Positions 32,230 to 45,700 of a stretch of 64,000 nt of DNA are shown piece after piece. Source of the DNA: Babylonia areolata (lineage: Eukaryota; Mollusca; Gastropoda; Neogastropoda; Buccinidae); contig NC_134895.1 in the NCBI RefSeq assembly GCF_041734735.1, positions 11,029,927 to 11,093,926 of the forward strand. The letters are read 5' to 3'. Made by a program: the position numbers and the translations under genes. The notes under the pieces were generated by a model that was given only the letters and a program-made list of their open reading frames with translations, was not told the DNA's origin and did no database searches. Every line of letters starts with the position of its first letter. Positions within the stretch are counted from its first letter, which is position 1.

Positions 32230-32465
32230 AGAAAGAAAAAAAAGGTCTGATTAGAGAACGACAAAAAGTCAGATTACACCAGAAAAAGTCTGATAAAAAG
32301 TGTCAGATAAAAAGTTTGATTAGAAAATGATAGAAAAAAAAATTAAATCGAAAATGACAGGAAAATGCTGGTTAGAAAAACTAATGGTCGAAAGGTCTGA
32401 TTTGAAAACGTAAGGAAAGAAGTCTGATTAGAAAATGACTGAAAGCGAGTCTGGTTGCACTGAAA
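32230..32465 (+). repeat. Compound minisatellite, right part, reaching copy B exon 1
   Basis: GTCTGATTAGA-type units continue to about 50 bp before the acceptor at 32513. Confidence 0.75.
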
Positions 32466-32559
32466 AATGAGTATAATGTCACTCGAATATATTTCATATT
32501 TCTCTTTCTGCAGATTATTTCCTTTCAAAGAAAATCCCGCTCTGTCACCAGTGAGCTCG

Positions 32560-32630
32560 ATGGACAACCAGCTGTGGATCAAGCGATGGAACGACCGTGA
32601 CCGTAGCTTCCACGACCAGCGCATCCACCC
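32560..32630 (+). CDS. TPMT: TPMT copy B, coding exon 1
   Basis: The exon runs from about 32514 (after TCTTTCTGCAG) to the donor CACCC|GTATGT. ATG at 32560 gives MDNQLWIKRWNDRDRSFHDQ then RIHP, colinear with copy A exon 1. Upstream in-frame codons have no stop back to the acceptor, so translation could start in an earlier exon. Confidence 0.85.
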
Positions 32631-33607
32631 GTATGTTGAATTTTGATTAAGCTCCCATGTCAAGTGCATCCACCTGTATGTTGATCTTTGCCTCTTAATT
32701 AAGCCCCCATGTCAAGTGCATCCACCCGTATGTTGATCTTTGCCTCTTAATTAAGCTCCCATGTCAAGTGCATCCACCCGTCTGTTGAATTTTAATTAAG
32801 CTCCCATGTCAAGTGCATCCACCCGTATGGTGATCTTTGCTTCTTAATTAAGCTCCCTTGTCAAGTGCATCCACCCGTATGGTGATCTTTGCTTCTTAAT
32901 TAAGCTCCCTTGTCAAGTGCATCCACCCGTATGGTGATCTTTGCTTCTTAATTAAGCTCCCATGTCAAGTGCATTATATGGCCTTTTTGATATTTTTTGT
33001 TTGGCTTTGAAGTATTGTGGGGGTTTTTTTCCCCCTTTTTTATGTTTCTTTTTTTTTTTAATCTGGGGATAAATTAAGCGGAAGGGCTGGCGTCCTCAGC
33101 ATGGCCTAGTCTTATTTGCCCTAAGGAGCTAAATGGTTGGGATACTGTGTCATACACTGTGTTTTGTGGGTTTGTCTTTGTGCTTTTTTTGTAGACAGTT
33201 TTGTGTTGACGCAGTTGAGCATTTGTATGGTTTGACAGTCCTGATATGGCCCTGCGCGGTCGGCTGAACTATAAAGCAACAAGAACAAGAACATGTCAAA
33301 TGCATCCACCCGTATGTAAAACTTTGCTTCTTAAGTTCCCATGCCTAGTGCATCCACCCGTATGTCGAGTGCTTCCACGCATCTTGAGCTCACATGTCGA
33401 GTGCATTCACCAGTATACGTTACTCCTTATGCTTTAACATCGAGTCCAAAAAACAAAGATATTTAATCCGTTTTTACAGGTCATAAGGTTCATATGAACA
33501 AACGGGCAGACAAAAGCAATCATAGAGCATTGGATGTGATTTTTTTTAGTGGTCTGATATTTAAACAAGCACTATTTGTCTTTTTTCCTTTCTTTCTTTT
33601 TTTTCTT

Positions 33608-33638
<31 letters not shown>

Positions 33639-34500
33639 AACATTGTTGGAGGTAACATTCCGGTTAAACAGATCTGATCTTAATGCATTCGGTAATGTAA
33701 AGCCCTCATTTGATCCTTTCACCCGACGAGTGAAAGCAGAGCTACTGGAGTTCACAATCTGAATGGGATCTGTAGTGATAGAGGGGAATAATAATCATAT
33801 ATTTCATGCATGGGTTCATATCTCGGGCAGATAGACAAAGAAAAAATGGCTCTTGTCTTCAATTTCGTATCTGTCACACTGGACAGAGAATGGGTCCATT
33901 TATGGTTTCCCAAAGCGAGAAATGCCGCTCACTCATGTTGGGATCGTGAGAAAGTGTGGTCGTTCCCGTCCCACGCTTCTTCTGATCAGCGAGATAGAGT
34001 GGGGAGCCACCGTCAATGTGTGAGAAAACGTAGGAAGTGCCACTATCATTATATTAACAATGGCGTTTGCGAAGACACCGTTTATTGTTGCGCGCGCGCG
34101 CGTGTGCGTGTGTGTGTGTGCGTGAAATGATACTGGAGTACCATATGAAAGCGTGGAAATCTTAGTTATTACTGCCTTTAACTGGCAGTTGCGAGTTGCG
34201 AGTTTTACAATATAGATATTTTACATAATTATTTGTTCAGTATCATAATTTAACTATCATGTGTGCAATACATGATTTATGATTTATGATGATTAATTTG
34301 TGGCAGGATTTCTTGTTCCAGATAATGTACATGTTACTTCAACATATCTCTGTTACTGTATATTGCAATTTGTTTTTCAAATACTAAACCTCATTAAAAC
34401 TAACAACTTACAATGATTTTTCAGAAACATTTCATATTCTGAAATTGTGCTTTTTTTTAATATTTGCTATTTTACAATGCGTGTGTGTGGATGTTAGGGG

Positions 34501-34559
<59 letters not shown>

Positions 34560-37144
34560 GTACCTGCTGTGTGGATAAATAAAGATGCATTGTATTGTCA
34601 CTGAAACTCACATTCATTTTACTGAATTTCACATGAGACTGATCGTTGCAGTTCATCGGTCTCACAGTCAACATGAGAACCAATAGCCAAAAAAACAAAA
34701 TTGTGGCAAAGTTTACAACTCAAACAAAATGACAAAACCAAGACCTGAATCTTTCCCGATGGATGTTGGGAATAACATCGAAAAAATTCAACTTTTTTCA
34801 TAAATGTGTGTACAGAAAATGGTGTTTCATTATGTTATACCCTCATGTAGGGAGCGTGAAAACCGGACCAGATTAAGATACGATGTTTGTTTCTGTCAAG
34901 GATGTAGACAAGGTGACCCAATCTCTCCTTATCTTTTTATTCTGTCTGTAGAAATTCTTGCAATAATGATTAGAGAAAATGAAGATATTAAAGGCATTGT
35001 AATAAATAAAATTGAACATAAAATATCCCAAGATGCAGATGATAGAGTTTACTTTAGAAGACGATAAAAAAAAATCATTTGAAATGTGTGTATCAGTAAT
35101 AAGGAATTTTGGAGCAAAATCTGGATTACACATGAATGCTGGAAAAACAAGTGTAGTGTGGTTAGGATGCAAAAAGAGGTCAAAGACAAGATACATGCAA
35201 CACCTAGGCATAGAATGGAATCCCCCTAGATTCAAAGTGCTTGGCATTTGGTTTACTAAAGATATAAAAGATTGCAAAAACATGAATTGCAATGAAAAAT
35301 TAACAGAAATAAAACTACTGTTTAAGATATGGACGAGACGACAAATAACATCACTTATCCTGTCAAAATTTATTTATGGTTACTGCTTCCTAACCCCCCT
35401 GGTGATTTTATAGATGATTTGCAAAAAAAAAGTCCTATATTTTCGTATGGAACAATAAACAGGATAAAATAAGTAGAAAAACGGTAACAAAAAATATAAG
35501 TAACGGTGGTTTAAATTTTCCTGAATTGAAAACATATTTGCACTCTTTAAAACTAACATGACTTAGGAAAATTAAAGAGACAAATCATCAATGGAAAAAT
35601 ATAGCATTAGAGAATTATTATTTATAATATGGAAAATTATGGACCAAAGATATTAGGAATACATAAAATAAAAAATAAATTTTGGACAGAAGTTCTTAAT
35701 GCATATGATAAATTTTATTATAAAACTGGAATACAGAATCCTAGTCAGATGCTTGCTGAACCCATTCTCTTTAACGAAAGAATAAGAGTTGGTCATAGTA
35801 TTCTTTCTTACAAAAATTGGATTGAAAAAGGTATTTAAAAAGTTGGTGACTTTATTGGAGAGAATGGATAATTTTTAACTTTTACAGAATTCAGACAAAA
35901 ATATGATTTAACAATTGATTTTGTGACCTTTACTGGAATAAAAATGTCATTTAAAAATTTCATACGAAAGTGTAACATAACTATAAATGTTAATACCATA
36001 GCAGAGAAAAATGCTGCATTGCAAACACTACATTCTGTTAAAAAAGGAACACAACTGTATTACACCTTATGTGACAGTGGACCACAGCCCAAATGTTGTA
36101 AGAAGTGGGAAGAAAAATTACTACAAGAAATCAAATGGAAAGAATGCTTCCTTAAAACAAAACAAATTAAAGATATCAATTTTAAATGGCTTCAGATTAG
36201 AATAATCCATAGAATATTAGCAACAAATATAATCCTTAAAGAAATGGGAATAATGCATGACAATAACTGTAATTTTTGTAATAATGAAAAATACAGTATT
36301 GATCACATCTTTTGGAAATGCCAAGTTACACAGTGTTTTTGGAAACGTGTTCAGACTATTTTTAATGAAACTTGTGAATTAACATCAAATCTGAGATTAA
36401 CTGAAAACCTGGTTTTGTTTGGATGTGGTGGGAACGTCAAAACTGACATGGTATTTGATTTTATTATTCTGGTAGCTAAATCCTAGGTTTATGTGTAAAC
36501 GGGATAACAGTCAGCCTGACTTGAATATATTTAGAATACTACTTACTTATAGATACAAAATAGAAAAGCACATAGCAAATATAAATTTTAGACTAAATGA
36601 ATTCTCTGCCAACTGGTGTTATTACAAAAAAAACCTGCTCACTGAAAACCCCCGACTCCATTTCCTTTTTCTTTTTGGATACTTTTATTTAGCAAAAAGA
36701 AGCAGTGCCCAACAAATGATATGTATTTGCACTATTGTTTCATGATGACTTGACATAATTAATTAGTTAAAAGAAGAATTCTGTCTACTAATATTAGAAA
36801 ACACTCACCATATGTTAACTTGGTAACAATGGGGCAGTTGTAGCTCTATGATGTCTCCTGTGAACTATGTTATTTGACCGTCAAATGTGTGCAGCTAGTT
36901 GGGAATCAGGGTGTCACATTATAAGTGGATTTTTTATGTATTTATTTTTTCTTTTTTTTCTTTTCTTTTTCTTGTGTGTGTGTGTGTTTAAAAATACCCT
37001 TGCTAATTATTACCATGCCTGTGTAATATGCAACTTGTCACAGGAAAATTGTCATGGTTATGATGTTGAAGAGGAAATATAACCTTCATTGCAAGGGAGA
37101 AAAAAAAAAGATACGATGTTTGTTGTGATGCAGCCTTTACTGTC

Positions 37145-37186
<42 letters not shown>

Positions 37187-37496
37187 ATTTTCCTTCATCA
37201 TTTCACACTTGTTCATAATCATATGCATCGAAATTGTGTGCTCAGTTTCTTTCGCCTCATAGGCGGACGAGTCACAAAGAGGCCAAAGGTTTTGTGTGGA
37301 TGGGGCGGCGAGGGGGAGGGGGGAGGTTGGGGGCTGGAGTTTGTGTTCGTGTGTGTGTGTGTGTGGCCAAAGAATGTGTGCTGTGTCCTATCAGGATGCT
37401 GCAGAAACACCACAAGCAGGTTGTGGACGGGAGGTCCCACCTCACAGTTCTCGTTCCCATGTGTGGCAAATCCTGGGAGATTAAATGGTGAGTCCC

Positions 37497-37527
<31 letters not shown>

Positions 37528-37566
37528 TACGGGCTTGGCCTTTATCTGAATAAAAATCGTTATTTT

Positions 37567-37612
<46 letters not shown>

Positions 37613-40600
37613 CCCCCCCCCCCCCCCCCCCCACCTCGTGAAATAAAAATTCGTTTCGTTTCCCTCTCTCTCTCTCTCTCTCTCTCTTACCTACAGCCTT
37701 TGGCCTTTATCTGAATAAAAATCGTTACCTCTCCCCGCCTCTCTCCCCGACTCTCTCTGTCTCTGTCTCTCTCTCTGGGTGTGTGTGCATTCGTACCCAT
37801 GTGTCGGTGTGTGTGCACGTGCGGGTTCGCTGCGCGTAGCCCTTTTGTTTTGATTTCAATCATTTGCCTTCTGTGTATTTTTCCCTTCACTGTTATTTTA
37901 ACGTATCTACTTTTTTATTCTTTTTCTTTTTTTCTTTTCTTTTTTTGTCATATCATTTTTCTTTCATTTTTGTATTAATGTTTTCCAGAAACGTAAGGAA
38001 GGCTATCCAGGCATTATAAGCGAATTGGGTTCATAAGGACGTCAGGCATCTCCTGTTGTTGTTGTTTTTTGTTGGGTTTTTTTGGGGGGTGGGGGGTGGG
38101 GGGGGGAGTTGTTTGTTTGTTTTTTTGTGTGTTTTTTTTTACGGCAGATGTGGTGTGGCGTATATGGCTCTGACCACACGTTCTGACTCCTTGAAACTGA
38201 AACTAGTATCAGAGGGCGTGCATCACAGTCGTTAGGGTTGTCCCTGACAAAATTCAGTAGAAAAATCCACTTCGATAGGTAAAAACAAATAAAACTGCAC
38301 GCAGGAAGAAAAAAATTGCAACAACAAAAAAATGGGTGAAGCTCTCAGTGTTGTGTAGCGACGTGCTCTCCCTGAGGAGAGCAGCCCGAATTTCACACAG
38401 AGAAATCTGTTGTGACAAAAAAAAAACAAAAAAAAAAGAGAGAGAGAGAGAGAGAGAGGAGAAATACAAATACAATACAGATACAAATCGTCTACCAAAT
38501 GGTGGACAGCGGTCCTTGGTCAGAACATCGTGTTTTCCTGTGCAGGTCGGATATCGGGATTTAAGAAATCAGTGAAGTAGGTTGTTTTGTTCAACTTGGT
38601 TTGAGCCTGATTTGGATTGAGTGAGACGCGAGTGGGCTGATTCTTTTAACTCACTCAGTACGGCCAGTCCTCTCTTCTCCTCTACACAGACTCCTCGGAT
38701 GTCCAGTGGGTGTCTCAATGATCCAAACTTTAGCTTCCGTCGTCAGAATTGTGGTATTCTTTGTCAACATTCACCTCTTCAGTGTAAGAGCCTTCCGCTT
38801 GTAATATTTTGATGGTGGTAATTGGGGAGAAACGCTGTTAACGTCGTCTCTTTCGCCGTTCGTATGGAGAGAGTTAAAGTTGTTTTTATTCAACCCTTTA
38901 AACACATTAGTTTGCTTTCACTTTGTCTGGTATCAAAACCTGACGGGCTGTAACGTCCCAAATCGAGCCCCCAAGCCTCCCACGCTCCCCCCTCCATTCC
39001 CCCCCCCTTGCCCCCCCCCCCCCCCCCAACCCTTCCCCCCCCTGTTCCCAATAACACCCCCGCGTTCCCACACCACCCCAACTCCCCCTACTCCCACTTC
39101 TTTCTTTGACACGCATGTGTTCCAACATAATAGAAAGAAAGACAGCTGTCAACAAAGCAATAAATAAATTACAGGCAAACGAATAAAAACATACTAAGCG
39201 AATCATTTATCACAACAGCTGAGGGAGCCAATGTTTGTTGTTTTTTATTTTTATTTTGTTTTTGTTGTTGTTTTCTTTTAATGCTGTTGTTGTTTTGTGT
39301 GCACACCTTCTTTCCAAGTGGATTTTACATCGTCTACTGTTATCGATTAACGTGACAGTCTAATTACTAAACCAAGCCACAATGCTGATGCCATGACAAC
39401 TTTTTATCAGACTCCTGTACAACAGCTCAAGGAGTTGTTTTTTTTCCATTGTAAGTAAAACATTGACAGTGAACTTCATTGCTAGAAAGCACCGCTGGTT
39501 ATAAGTGATGTTCGTGACATTGGCTGCATGGACCGTGTGTTTGCCATGAAAAATCGGCACCATTTTCTACATTCCCTTCAAAAGAAATAATGATGGGCGC
39601 AACAACGGGGTGCCTAAAGCGTTGGACTTTCAATCTGAGGGGCCCGGGTTCGAATCTCGGTGACGGCGCCTGGTGGGTAAAGGGTGGAGATTTTTCCTAT
39701 CTCCCAGGTCAACATATTTGCAGACCTGCTAGTGCCTGAACCCCCTTCGTGTGTATAAGATCAATTGAATACGCACGTTTTGTAATCCATGTCAGCGTTT
39801 GGTGGGTTATGGTAGTAAGAACATATACCCAGCATGCACACCTACGAAAACAGAGCATGGCTGCCTACATGGCGGGGTAAAAACTGTCATACACGTAAAA
39901 GCCCACTCGTGTTCATACGAGTGAACGTGGGAGTTGCAGCCCACGTCACCATGCCTTTGAAAAGTTTTTTTGTTGTTGTTTTTTCTTAGCCAAAAAACAG
40001 TGCAAGTCTTCAAATGGTCCTTAACTCTTTGTGAAGGCTGTATTTTGAAAAATGCCAAGGTCTGGAAGAACGCGGTCTCCGGACACTCTGGCAAACACAG
40101 TCGAAGAGGGCCAGGACCAATAAATTCCCTTACCTTGCAGACACACCCATGTTGTCCTTGGCTTAGCTCTGACTTTTCTCACACCTGTCTCGGAGGTGAA
40201 CACTTGACCACTTGTGCTCTCCTCCTCGTTACGAGAGGAGGTTTCAAGGGCCCGCAACCCACCAAACAACCAGACCTGTCATCTTTTCAAGGGAGATAAC
40301 AGTACCTATGTTAGTTATCTGAGGTCTGGTCCAAGGGCACTTTCGCGAGAATGTGTTCTTCTTTTGTGCTGTACGATGAAGATTTTTTTTTTAATCAGTT
40401 TGGTGAAGGTGGACACATTGTCATCATGTGTAACAGTGCAGTTTTATAACATAGACATTTTACCTAGCATCGGCACTGAGTTATGGACACTTTGCTTAGC
40501 TAACGCAATGTGAAAAGTACACAACCCATACATTGTATTCTGAAGAAAAAAAAAAGAATAAGAAAAACATATGGTGTATCTTATATATGAACACATTTTC

Positions 40601-42658
40601 TCTAGTTTTCCATACGTGACTATATAAAACAACCATTACATAGTCATGTTAAACATTATTACTGCAGACACGCAAGTGCACATGAATACACACATATTAT
40701 TTACATATTCGCATACTAACACATTCACAAACATCATATCTGTGAAACTGCATGCTTGTTGCATATCTGCTATGCATGTGTGTGTGCGTGTATATGTGAA
40801 CGTGTGTCTGCATGTTTTACATTCATTTGCTTATTTATCTCTTTGTGTGTGTGTGTGTGTGCGCGCGCGCGCGCACGCGCCTAGTGTTGACTTAATCAAT
40901 ATTTTGCGCCTTTTAAATATTGTTATTATTAGTAGTAGTATTTTTATGTATTTATCTTTTTAAAAAAAATTTCCATTATTTATTTATTTATTCATTATAC
41001 ATATGTTTTTTTTTAATTTTTGTTATTTTTACTTCTTTTTTTAAAATTTTTGTTGTTGCTTTTTTTTTTTTTTTTGTTTGTTTTTTGTTTTGTTTGTTTG
41101 TTGTTGTTTTTTTGAGGGGGGGGGTTGTTTTGTTGTTTTTTTTGTTGTTTTTGGTGTGTTTTTTTATTTTTACTTTTTAAAATTATTTTTTATTTATTTT
41201 TTATTGGTTTTGTTGTTGTTGTTTTCTCAAGGCCTGACTAAGCACGTTGGGTTTCGCTGCTGGTCAGGCATCTGCTTGGCAGATGTGGTGTAGCGTATAT
41301 GGATTTGACCGAACGCAATGACGCCTTCTTCAGCTACTGATACTGATACTGACGCTGATCAAGAAAGGCAATCGTCTTGTTTCGAATCTCGGTGACGGCG
41401 CCTGGTGGGTAAAGGGTTCGAAAAGAATCACAATGCTTGCATCGTATCGTATCGTATCGTGCTGTGCTGTAATGTGTTATGTTGTGCTGCGTTGCGTTGC
41501 GTTGTGTTTCTCTTTGTACCAACATATTTCTCTGTGTGAAATTCAGGTTGCTTTTCCCAGAGCGCGTCGCTACAGTGCAGCGATCCCCTCCCCCACCTCC
41601 ACTCCCCACCCCCACCCCCCACACGTCACACGTCAGGCTGGCTGACCAGTGTTTGTCTGTGTCTGTCAAAACATCAGGCTAACTGACCAGTGTCTGTCTG
41701 TCCACACCACAGGCTGGCTGACCAGTGTCTGTGTCTGTCTGTCCACACCACAGGCTGGCTGACCAGTGTCTGTCTGTGTCTGTCCACACCACAGGCTGGC
41801 TGACCAGTGTCTGTCTGTGTCTGTCCACACCACAGGCTGGCTGACCAGTGTCTGTGTCTGTCCACACCACAGGCTGGCTGACCAGTGTCTGTGTCTGTCT
41901 GTCCACACCACAGGCTGGCTGACCAGTGTCTGTCTGTCCACACCACAGGCTGGCTGAGCAATGTCTGTGTCTGTCTGTCCACACCACAGGCTGGCTGACC
42001 AGTGTCTGTCTGTCTGTCCACGCCACAGGCTGGCTGACCAGTGTCTGTGTCTGTCCACACCACAGGCTGGCTGACCAGTGTCTGTGTCTGTCTGTCCACA
42101 CCACAGGCTGGCTGACCAGTGTCTGTGTCTGTCTGTCCACACCACAGGCTGGCTGACCAGTGTCTGTGTCTGTCTGTCCACACCACAGGCTGGCTGACCA
42201 GTGTCTGTGTCTGTCCACACCACAGGCTGGCTGACCAGTGTCTGTGTCTGTCTGTCCACACCACAGGCTGGCTGACCAGTGTCTGTCTGTCCACACCACA
42301 GGCTGGCTGACCAGTATCTGTCTGTGTCTGTCCAACCACAGGCTGGCTGACCAGTATCTGTCTGTGTCTGTCCAACCACAGGCTGACTGACCAGTGTCTG
42401 TCTGTCCACACCACAGGCTGGCTGACCAGTGTCTGTGTCTGTCCACACGTCAGGCTGACTGACCAGTGTCTGTGTCTGTCCACACGTCAGACTGACTGAC
42501 CAGTGTCGGTCTGTCCACACCCACAGGCTGGCTGACCAGGGGCACACAGTGATCGGGGTGGAGGTGGCACAGAGAGCCATCGAGGAGTTCTTCGAGGAAC
42601 AGAACATCCCCTTCACCTCCTCGCCTCTACCTGCTGCGGAAGGAACTCTCTTCCAAGT

Positions 42659-42703
<45 letters not shown>

Positions 42704-45700
42704 GGTGAGGGTTGGGGTTGGGGCATTGAGAGTGTTGTGATCATCACACAAAATGAGCTTTGCCTTTTGGTTCATAGTAGTGGGCGATTGTAGCAAAACC
42801 GGTATGTCTTATTGACACGGATTTAGGTCTAGTTAAAAAGATCTTGTAGATAACATTCCATTGGAATGCTTTTGGGCATCAACAGGGAATACAAATAAGG
42901 TGTGTTTTATTTGGACATTAGTAGTAGTAGTAGTAGTTGTTGTTATCGTTTCTGTCGATGCCTCAAGAAAGAATTCCAAATGAATGACATTTTCAATTAA
43001 AATAAATCTTAATAAATTAAATCGTGCCATTGCATGTCCTCGTTTATTGGCACATCATGAATGTACATATTTGATACAGAGTTTTGTTGTTTCAGTGATA
43101 CATGGTTCGGCTTTTCCTTCCTTCCTTCCTTCCTTCCTTTCTTCCTTCCTTCTTTCATTTATTCACTCAGGGTATCTTACATTTCCAGAATGCGATTGAC
43201 TATGTTTTTTGTTGTTGTTTTTCGTCAGAGTGAAGACACGAAGGTGCAGATCTACTGCTGCGATTTCTTCAAGATGTCACCGTAAGTGTTTGGGTCAAGA
43301 TTTCACCGTACGTGTGTGTTCAGATTTCACGGTAAGTGTGTGTTAAGATTTCACGGTAAGTGTGCGTTAAGATTTCACTGTAAGTGTGGATTAAGATTTC
43401 AATGTAAGTGTGGGTTAAGATTTCACTGTAAGTGCGTGTTCAGATTTTACTGTAAGTGTTGGTTAAGATTTCACAGTAAGTGTGTGTGTTCAGATTTTGC
43501 TGTAAGTGTTGGTTAAGATTTCACAGTAAGTGTGTGTTAAGATTTTACTGTAAGTGTGGGTTAAGATTTCACTGTAAGTGTGTGTTAAGATTTCACGGTA
43601 AGTGTGTGTTAAGATTTCACGGTAAGTGTGCGTTAAGATTTCACGGTAAGTGTGTGTTAAGATTTCACGGTAAGTGTGCGTTAAGATTTCACGGTAAGTG
43701 TGTGTTAAGATTTCACGGTAAGTGTGCGTTAAGATTTCACGGTAAGTGTGTGTTAAGATTTCACGGTAAGTGTGCGTTAAGATTTCACGGTAAGTGTGCG
43801 TTAAGATTTCACGGTAAGTGTGCGTTAAGATTTCACGGTAAGTGTGTGTTAAGATTTCACGGTAAGTGTGCGTTAAGATTTTACTGTAAGTGTGGGTTAA
43901 GATTTTACTGTAAGTGTGGGTTAAGATTTCACTGTAAATGTGGGTTAAGATTTCACTGTAAGTGTGGATTAAGATTTCACTGTAAGTGTGGGTTAAGATT
44001 TCACTGTAAGTGTGGATTAAGATTTCACTGTAAGTGTGGGTTAAGATTTCACTGTAAGTGCGTGTTCAGATTTTACTGTAAGTGTTGGTTAAGATTTCAC
44101 AGTAAGTGTGTGTGTTCAGATTTTGCTGTAAGTGTTGGTTAAGATTTCACAGTAAGTGTGTGTTAAGATTTTACTGTAAGTGTGGGTTAAGATTTCACTG
44201 TAAGTGTGTGTTAAGATTTCACGGTAAGTGTGTGTTAAGATTTCACGGTAAGTGTGCGTTAAGATTTCACGGTAAGTGTGTGTTAAGATTTCACGGTAAG
44301 TGTGCGTTAAGATTTCACGGTAAGTGTGTGTTAAGATTTCACGGTAAGTGTGCGTTAAGATTTTACTGTAAGTGTGGGTTAAGATTTCACTGTAAATGTG
44401 GGTTAAGATTTCACTGTAAATGTGGATTAAGATTTCACTGTAAGTGTGGGTTAAGATTTCACTGTAAGTGGGTGTTCAGATTTTACTGTAAGTGTTGGTT
44501 AAGATTTCACAGTAAGTGTGTGTTCAGATTTTGCTGTAGGTGTTGGTCAAGATTTCACAGTAAGTGTGTGTTAAGATTTTACTGTAAGTGTGGGTTAAGA
44601 TTTCACTGTAAATGTGTGTTAAGATTTTACTGTAAGTGTGGGTTAAGATTTCACAGTAAGTGTGGGTTAAGATTTCACAGTAAGTGTGTGTTAAGATTTT
44701 ACTGTAAGTGTTGGTTAAGATTTCACAGTAAGTGTGTGTTCAGATTTTGCTGTAGGTGTTGGTCAAGATTTCACAGTAAGTGTGTGTTAAGATTTTACTG
44801 TAAGTGTGGGTTAAGATTTCACTGTAAGTGTGGGTTAAGATTTCACGGTAAGTGTGGGTTAAGATTTTACTGTAAGTGTGGATTAAGATTTTACTGTAAG
44901 TGTGGATTAAGATTTCACCGTTAGTATGGGTTAAGATTTCACTGAAAGTGTTGTTCAAGATTTCACCGTCATGTATTATATAATTTTCGATTTCACCGTA
45001 AGTGTGTTTTAGAAAGATATATGGACTATTTTGAGGCAGATTTTTGTTTTAAATTGACCTTGTAAACGGAGGACTGTGGCATTCTTGGAATGAAAGCTTT
45101 CAGAACGTCCACCGTTGGTAAAGAGTGGCACTGGAAATGTCTGGAAGGTTTGACTTCAAGGGTACGATGTATAACTCGACAGCTACACTGCTACTTTCTT
45201 CACGCTGTGTCGCAGTCACTTTTTTCTTTTCTTTTTTTTCTGCTGCCCCATCATCTGCACCGTTTCAGTGGCATTACTCCCACGCCGCTCATTTAGATTC
45301 CCCCATACACGGCCACACCCGGGTTCGTCCTTCGCAGTTCCAGCGTCGGCAGTCCACAGGGAACCATCGATGTTAGGTCGCCAGGAGGCCACACACCAGA
45401 ACAGACCCTGCACTGCTACTGAGTCACTTCGGTGGTGTTCAGTAGTGCCTGTTCTGTTTTAACGTACTTTGGACACCACCTACTAAGCCCCCTACTAACG
45501 ACAATAATGAATCTGCCGACACTGACGACATTTAGTCACTTTATGCTTGTTACACGTGTAGATGCGTGTGTGTTTTCTTCAGTAGGTATTGATAAATATA
45601 AATACCATTTCAAAACTACCAGTATCTTGAGTACATCAAGCCCACGCCCAAATCATTGAGTTGCTTATCAGCGTGTTGAAGATTTTACCATAAGACGACG

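Noticed and set aside
33810-34130. Non-repetitive 106-codon frame in copy B intron 1
   Set aside because: No recognisable domain, no convincing splice sites at its edges, and its end runs into a CG/TG dinucleotide tract.
41666-42796. Minus-strand open frame of 376 codons rich in VWTDTDTGQPACG-like repeats
   Set aside because: It is the complement of the exon 3 acceptor array and of exon 3 itself, with changing unit lengths; a by-product of the repeat.
43286-44924. Long open frames of eight-residue Cys-rich repeats (RFHGKCVL, RFHCKCGL)
   Set aside because: They exist only because the donor-derived unit is 24 bp long. The real TPMT frame hits TAA at the junction, and there is no start context or independent coding signal.
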